Shown here one piece after another: positions 57,690 through 64,000 of a stretch of 64,000 bases of DNA. The first letter of the stretch is position 1. Every line of letters begins with the position of its first letter. Source of the stretch: Cinclus cinclus (Eukaryota; Chordata; Aves; Passeriformes; Cinclidae); NCBI RefSeq assembly GCF_963662255.1, contig NC_085047.1, positions 92,759,619 to 92,823,618 on the forward strand. Direction: 5' to 3'. Both the position numbers and the translations under genes were made by a program. The notes under the pieces were generated by a model that searched no databases, had not been told where the DNA came from, and saw nothing but the letters and a program-made list of their open reading frames with translations.

Positions 57690-57970
57690 CCACCTCCCTT
57701 AGGCTTTTTAAAAAATCCCAGCAGAACTACAACTGAACACCAGAAAAGAGCCCTCTTTAGATGCTAATGAAATTAATCTAATCTTCATTAAACAACCGAA
57801 AGAAAAAAAAAAAAGTGGCTTAGGGTTGATATTGCCCAAAGTATTGTAAACAGAATACATAGTTATTAAGAGGATTATGGTAAGCTCTTGTGAGAGGAGC
57901 AAAAGCAAGAGTAGAAACTGGAGTCCTGGGATGAAATAATGGCTGACTTATTAATACAGATTTATGCGCA
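57690..57970. promoter_or_regulatory. Candidate conserved non-coding element
   Basis: The block contains GATGCTAATGAAATTAATC near 57760 (an octamer-like ATGCTAAT plus a homeodomain core), CTTCATTAAACAACCG near 57783, a short poly-A interruption, then TTATTAATACAGATTTATGC near 57949. The texture is that of constrained non-coding DNA. POU/homeodomain composite sites are inferred from motifs only. Confidence 0.38.
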
Positions 57971-60900
57971 GTGAAATAATAGATTTTACAAATAACACCC
58001 CAGATATCCAAGGGTGCTCACTCCAAAGGCGTTTAACTCAATTTTTGCAATGAGTTCATTTCAGTAAGCTGAAGGACCCTTGAAGTTCTACAAAACATTT
58101 CATAATGCAACTCAGGTAAATGATTTTTATGTATAGTGGCATTCCCAGTATAGGCAGACACATTACTTGACAGTTCTGTAACATTTACTACAAAATAAAA
58201 TTAAATTGTTGCTAATTCAGCCCCTTAAAAATGGAGTTTCACTTGCTTTTCAGGCTAAGAGTTTCAGAAAATTTTCATTTTCAGAAGTTTCAGTATACTT
58301 ATGCATTTTTAAAAGCAGTTTAACACCTCTCTTATGCACAAGCCCTACTGGCTCCTTAAATATGTGCATTTTCTCTCGTCTGCAGCAGATGTTTTGGCCT
58401 GGCAGGCAATCTCAGGGCTGATGTTGGCCCCTTACAATCCCTAAAAAAGGGGGTGGTGCTTATTTTTTATACAACAACTGGTAGTTTGAAAGTTGACCTA
58501 TGATGTGGGACACCAGCCAGTTCCCCTTTCTACCCAAATCCATTTTACCTCAGTGAGATATGGCTGCTTTGCTTCTCTTCCTCTCCCATCCAGTTTGCTG
58601 AGGGTGCTTTCCTGTGTGGAATGTCTTCTCAGAACATAAGGAATGGGACTGAGCATGGCTTGCTGAGCCCATGGGTACAGCTGGCTCTTGAACAGACTAA
58701 ATCCCAAGGTCCCAAGGTTTGGTTGTGCCTCTTATCCAATGCTAGGTGTACATAAAATATAAGACTGTGTAAGAACATGCAAGATCAGGGCCTGTCAATC
58801 AAGTTTTTTGCCTCCTGTAATATTCCTTGTTCACTCCTACACTCTTTTTCAGTTAATCTTTTAATATTACTTGTATAAAGGAACTGCTTCAACTGTGAAA
58901 CTAGACTAGAACTCGCTTCAACTGCGAGACTTCCTCCCACTCCCTATATTCAGTCCAGAGATACTTGTATTAACACAGTATGTCCTTTTTCCAGATTGTC
59001 TTTTGTCACATTTTGAGGTGCATTCTCTATCCACCACTGTTTTTCACATTGTAATTGCAATGAAAGCACCTTTTGGCTCCACATTTTAAAGAATGAGAGT
59101 GATTCCTCCTCTGTTTTTCAGACCTATTTTTGAGGGGAAAATAGGACAAGCACCGAGTGAGCTGGTAAAGGCAGCAGTTTCTGACCACAGCGCCTTGAAT
59201 CTCATACCTGCTTGTTCTTACACTGGGGATGAAGAACATGGGAATAGAGCAGAAGCTTTCTAAATGTGGTGGCAGGCAAGGGATGCTGCTGAGAGAGCAC
59301 TGCTGGGAGATGGATGTGGTCATAGTGGTGAGAGGGAAAGGTGTTTGTAGGTGATCCCAGCACAGTGAGCCAGACTGTCATCAGCACTGCTTTGCTGGGG
59401 ATGGTGCATCCTGCCTGCCTTGAGGAGGCTGACATTCTGGGGGGAAAAAAGCTTGTCTTCACTTCTCTTTGTGAGCTACCTGACAAGCTTCACTAGCTCC
59501 TTTAGAGGAGGCTGTGCCTGGCAGGATTTTTCAGTCATATAAGACTGGTAAATGGTTGCAACATGTTACTAGTTAAACGGCATAAAGAAATTGAGGAATA
59601 TATCAGCCAATAAAATGGGTCAAATACTGTGATATATAGCATGAGTACAACATATGCCTTTGTAGCTGATTTTCTTGACAGAATACAGTACTCCAGATTC
59701 ATCATCCTGTTGCACATCAAACAAGTCACTATGATTTGCATTTGTTCATGCTACGTGGTGCATACAAAGCTTACACTTGCTAGTTACACACAGGGGCAAA
59801 CAAAACTCTCCAAACCCTTATGACCTCCCTGCTGTAGCCGTCAGAACTGTTGGCAGTGTTAAGCCCCCTCCCTTAAGAAACATGTAGTAATTCCTGGGAG
59901 GATTTAGAGCTGGCATGTAATACACTTCCACTAGCCCCTACTTACACAGTCAAACCCCAGTCTCTGCCCATAGTGACCATGGGGCTCCATGTAACTTCAG
60001 GCAAAAGAGGAGGGGAAAGGACAGCAGATATGACCCAAGGGCTGAGCTCAGATGATTCTGTCCACATTGCTCTTCTAAACATTGACCATTCTATTCTAAA
60101 ACTGAGGTCAACTACTTCTCTTTTAGGTTAAGCCTGTATGAAAGCTGCATGGACTGGAGAACAAACAAACTGTGTCCAATGAACAGTTCATGCACTAACC
60201 AGTTCAGAGTCAGAATATGCAGCTGGCCACCACTGGAAAGGAAGTTTAATAGGACAGGACTCCTCTGAGGGAGCTGTGTGTCACAGAAAAATAGTGGGGA
60301 GGCCAATGAATCACAGACTAAATGTGAAAGGAGGACCTAAAGACACCTAAGTGCAATATTTGTAGCAATACCCTAAGAACACCCACTTGTGACAGCAAGG
60401 ACGAAAGTTCAAAAAGCTTTTAGGAATAAGGATAACCCAGAGACTTGGAATAGCAAGCAAAGGCCATGCCTCTGGATACTTAGGGCCTCTTATGTTTACT
60501 TAAACAAGACTTTGTATTACTCTTCTTTGTGGCTACATCTGACCTTTCCAAAGATACATGTTTGCTTGATAATTAACATGGTGGTGACAGCCTGTGAAGG
60601 CATAATACTCATCAAGGATTCAAGTGCAAAGAGGAGATTCCATTCTTTTACTTTTCAATTCATTTCAATTCACTTTTACTGGCAACTTGCTCTTGTGTAT
60701 TGAAAAGTTCACTTTGCTTAGCACTTGGTGAACTTTCCTTCTAATTACTGCACATCATAAAGGTAATATTGCCTCTTTATCCTAAGGAGAAACCACTAAT
60801 GACTTTCCAAGCTTCACTTGCTACTCATGTCACCAAGTCATTGCATAGCATAATCTTTAGGTAATTCAATGCCTGAATTGGCTTGGATCTAAGCTTAGAC

Positions 60901-61179
60901 ATTTTTACAACTTAGTCAGGATTGGTCTATAGCTCATTTATGCCATGTGTAAGGAACACTACAATATGACACACATGTGTTTCTGTCCAAAAAACAAGAA
61001 GTAATCTGATCTTACTAAGTCTGATGATCTGTAGGTTCATCGTCCACTAGATGTGTTTGAATTCGATATTTAAATTGTGCTTCACAGTCCCCTGATTTCT
61101 TTGCTGTACACAATGGTAGACAGAGAAGTTCAGCAGTACCAGGCAGGACAGATTGCAGGGAACAGTCACCCAGCAAAGG
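57971..61179. other. Unique sequence, no supported gene
   Basis: About 3.2 kb. Frames under 105 codons on both strands have no family signature. No repeats or CpG cluster were recognised. Confidence 0.4.
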
Positions 61180-61330
61180 TGATGATAAACAACCTTTTAC
61201 AACAATTATCTAGTTAAAACACCATTAGCAATTAATGGCATGCATCAGAGAACTTACTGAACTCATTTAAGACTAATTTACTGGCCATAAAAATATGGCA
61301 TTAAGTATTTATGGATCATTAGCTTTTATT
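61180..61330. promoter_or_regulatory. Candidate conserved non-coding element
   Basis: CACCATTAGCAATTAATGGC near 61219 is partly palindromic (CCATTAG...TTAATGG) and is followed by GACTAATTTACTGGCC and CATTAAGTATTTATGG. Several homeodomain-type ATTA cores occur in about 110 bases without simple repeats. Non-coding; regulatory role inferred. Confidence 0.35.
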
Positions 61331-63500
61331 CCAGAATGAAATATTGCTATAGGAAATACTCAAAAATGTTGAAAAAAATCATTCATTCAAACCTTACAAA
61401 ATTAAACGAAATAATGACAGGAGGAAAGGGAATAGAGGCATGCTTTCTAAAGGTTTGAGTAGAGGAAACTAACTTCTTGTGTCACTGAATGGATAAAGAT
61501 TGCATTTTCAGACAAGATTGAAATCTACACAGTTCAGAAAATGATAATATGCAATAAATCCTTTCTTTTTAAATGAAGAAACATTGTATCATTGATCAAA
61601 ATTCTTATCATGCTCTATTAATCACAGCCAGTTATTTTGAGATACTGATACAGAGACTGTAACAATGTTAAAATTAATTATTTCCTTCAAATTGGTGATA
61701 GATAAATGCAAGTTTAGCAGCTGCTCCAACCTCATATATATTATTTCAAATATGCCTCGAAGGCAACACCAGGCTATTAGAAATGAATTGTAACTAACTA
61801 CAATTTCCACTTCACTGTTCAATGAGGCTAACTCGGAGTGGAGCTTCACTTGCTTGAAATAGGAGAATTGTAAATGTCACATACTTTAAAATTCTACAGA
61901 GAGCTTTTAAAATAAGGTGAAATACTTGCATCACTCTGCACTGTTTATATAGGAAACTTGGTTTCCTGTAAAACTGACTTCTGTGTTCTGCAACAATGAC
62001 AACAGTAGTTTCACAACATTTTCTAGATTCTTCCAGATTGAGAGTGTAAGGCTTGAATGGCCAACTCCCTTGTCATTCACACCAATTTCATTCTCTGACT
62101 TCTGTACTGTTCTGAATGCTACCTCTGAAGTACAGCACAAGGAAAGAATTTTGCTTTAACCAGATTGGGAAGTTTGATTTATAAAGTAAGAAAAAAAAGA
62201 ATTTTGGCAAGCATTGTATTTAATCTGTCTAATATTTTCTATTATAAAGTTTTATCTGCTTTCCACAGAAGTTAAGGTGTCCCTGTGATTTGCAGAAAGA
62301 CTTTGATTTTGACAGAAGAACCAATTCACAGGATAAGCTAGTGACAATATTTAAAATTCAGTTGCATAGTTTCTAAATCAGAGTCCAAACTGCAGTATGG
62401 AGGGGTTTTGGAAAGTCAGCACCACCTGGAGAAAGTCAAGACAAACCACCCTGGACTGTCTGTCTGTAAAGACCTCAAGTAACTTTTAGAGTAGAGACAG
62501 CTTCTTCTGTAAAATTAAAAGCCTCATGGCAGATACTGCCACAGGCTTAGAGACTTCTGTCTCTCCTCACTGACCCTTCAGGTTAGTGCCCTTCACATCC
62601 AGAGCAAAGTGGAATAGAGGGAAGGGGGGAAGGAGAAAGGGTGCAGTGTTCATGAAGCCACTGGGTAGGAAAGAAGACAAAGGCCACTGCCCCAGAAGAA
62701 AAGGAACACAGAGCAATCAAATGACCCAGTGTAGCTCTGTACCTTTAAAATGAGTGCAATCAGTCAGGAAGAGTTCACAGAGCTGTAACAGCACTGTATT
62801 CTTGGAGCATCTGGATAAAGGATCTCATTTCACTCCAGAGAAGTAAGTCTCCATTGCATGCATGACTGATGCTTCTAGGACAATATGTGTTTGTCAAGAA
62901 ATCAGATTTGGCAGTGGCTCCCTTCCTTTCCCAATACATCCCTTCAGCAGGTTATGCAAGGCTGCAAAACCTTCAAAGCAAGCCAAACTGGGAAAGTTTT
63001 ATGATATCAGCTCTGCATCTGAAAATGTGATGGCAAATTTGGTATAGAGGTGATCAGAAAGAACATGTTTTATGTTTTCCTCAATATTTATTTTAGCAAC
63101 TCAGCACAAACTTCAGCAAACCCCTTTTCTTAATCTTAATATTGTCTGTTTTACTGCAGCATTTATCAAGACTAAATACAGCATTTATTAGTACACAATC
63201 CTCTCTGGGATTTTGGGCTTTTGTCAGAGCATAAAAAAGATTAAAGAGAGATATAGATTACTTTTTTAAAATTATTTTTTAATTGATATGGAGTATTTTC
63301 AAGTGATTTTCAAAACACTATGTATTGTGTGCTTGCAACTTTAGCAGGGCTTTATTTTTATCTACTTTTAAGCCAAAAACTTTCCTCAGAGCTTATCTGC
63401 TGATCATTACCAAACCATTTTACAATCTGTAAAATTGTTTTGACTTAATTCTAGGAACTCTCTGTCACTCAAAATATGCCTCCAGGATATTTCAAACTTA
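61331..63500. other. Unique sequence, no recognised features
   Basis: About 2.2 kb of AT-rich sequence with short frames only. Confidence 0.4.
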
Positions 63501-63543
63501 AAATCATAGAAGGGTTTTGGTTGGAAGGGACCTTAAAGATGGG
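63501..63543 (-). mobile_element. Very short CR1 LINE 3' tail
   Basis: AAATCATAGAAGGGTTTTGG followed by TTGGAAGGGACCTTAAAGAT is the reverse complement of the extreme 3' end of avian CR1. Only about 43 bases are present, which is an extreme case of 5' truncation. Confidence 0.85.
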
Positions 63544-63846
63544 ACCTATTCAATAATTACATGCCTTGTTAAAGCGCAACTGTAATTTGAAATACAACGT
63601 TACAATAGTTTGGTGGTCTAAATACAGAAATCAATACAGTTTGTTGTATTTTCAAAATTCAAATTTTATTAGATTCTTCACAAAATTATGTTTTGGAAGA
63701 ATGGTAAACATTTTCATATAGAACAGGGAAGGACCATTTATGTAAAGCTTTGACCAAAATTCTACTCCTACAGCTGTACTACAAAAACCTATAGTAAACT
63801 GCTCAGATGTGAGCAGATACGAAATAGAAATAATTGTCATAGGGAT

Positions 63847-63919
63847 CATGGAATCATAGAATGGCTTGGGTTGGAAGGGGACCTTGAAACTCATCTAGTT
63901 CCAGCTCCCTGCTGTGGGA
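63847..63919 (-). mobile_element. Short CR1 LINE 3' tail
   Basis: GGAATCATAGAATGGCTTGG, TTGGAAGGGGACCTTG, CATCTAGTTCCAGCTCCCTG and CTGTGGG give the avian CR1 3' terminus in reverse complement, about 73 bases, on the same strand as the tail about 300 bases to its left. The two could be separate insertions; the sequence between them is not CR1. Confidence 0.9.
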
Positions 63920-64000
63920 GATATAACTTACTGTATCAAACAATTGTTTTATTTGACTAAAAAGTTAAAAATCTATCATTTGTAACTCTCCTTTCAGATA

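Noticed and set aside
1..64000. CRISPR arrays, operons, tRNA or rRNA genes, prophage
   Set aside because: No direct-repeat/spacer pattern, no cloverleaf with A/B boxes and no ribosomal RNA sequence seen; the genome is vertebrate in character.

Overview
This is a piece of a vertebrate nuclear genome, most likely a bird. It has no operons, no bacterial-type coding density, and no long open reading frame that resembles a known protein. It carries several CR1 retrotransposon 3' ends of the avian type, with 8-bp ATTCTATG/ATTCTGTG-like terminal repeats and the reverse-transcriptase C-terminus in one copy. It also has one solo LTR of a kind I recognise from non-galliform birds. Base composition is AT-rich apart from one CpG island. 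Neoaves, perhaps a songbird, is my best guess; the species cannot be read from the sequence.

Layout. 1-12.4 kb is AT-rich unique sequence with one A-rich tract, one ancient CR1/L3-like fossil (about 3.15-3.37 kb) and one TAATTA-rich block that looks like conserved non-coding DNA (6.17-6.48 kb). A CR1 copy lies at 12.48-12.96 kb. From 17.0 to 22.7 kb is the most gene-like zone: a homeodomain-site-rich block, a possible 114-bp exon (17365-17478), a pyrimidine tract, a CpG island (about 20.5-21.07 kb) and a flanking block of apparently constrained sequence. Between 22.8 and 30.9 kb I see only a (CCAA)11 microsatellite. At 30.94-31.47 kb there is another fossil LINE. A possible terminal coding exon on the plus strand (32988-33083) is followed by a long block of conserved-looking non-coding sequence (33.7-35.0 kb).

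37.0-39.7 kb is a retroelement cluster: a complete solo LTR with an exact 5-bp target-site duplication, then a 5'-truncated CR1. From 40 to 64 kb, conserved-looking enhancer-like blocks (40.2, 44.7-45.4, 53.8, 57.7 and 61.2 kb) alternate with fossil LINE/SINE material (47.3, 49.05 and 52.9 kb), a palindromic MITE-like relic (49.46-49.61 kb), a CA microsatellite and two short CR1 tails near the right edge.

Interpretation. Sparse possible exons, one CpG island and many AT-rich homeodomain-motif blocks suggest a large intron or the regulatory desert of a developmental gene. The gene itself is not identifiable here. I could not align anything, so every 'conserved' label is a judgement from sequence texture and not a measurement.
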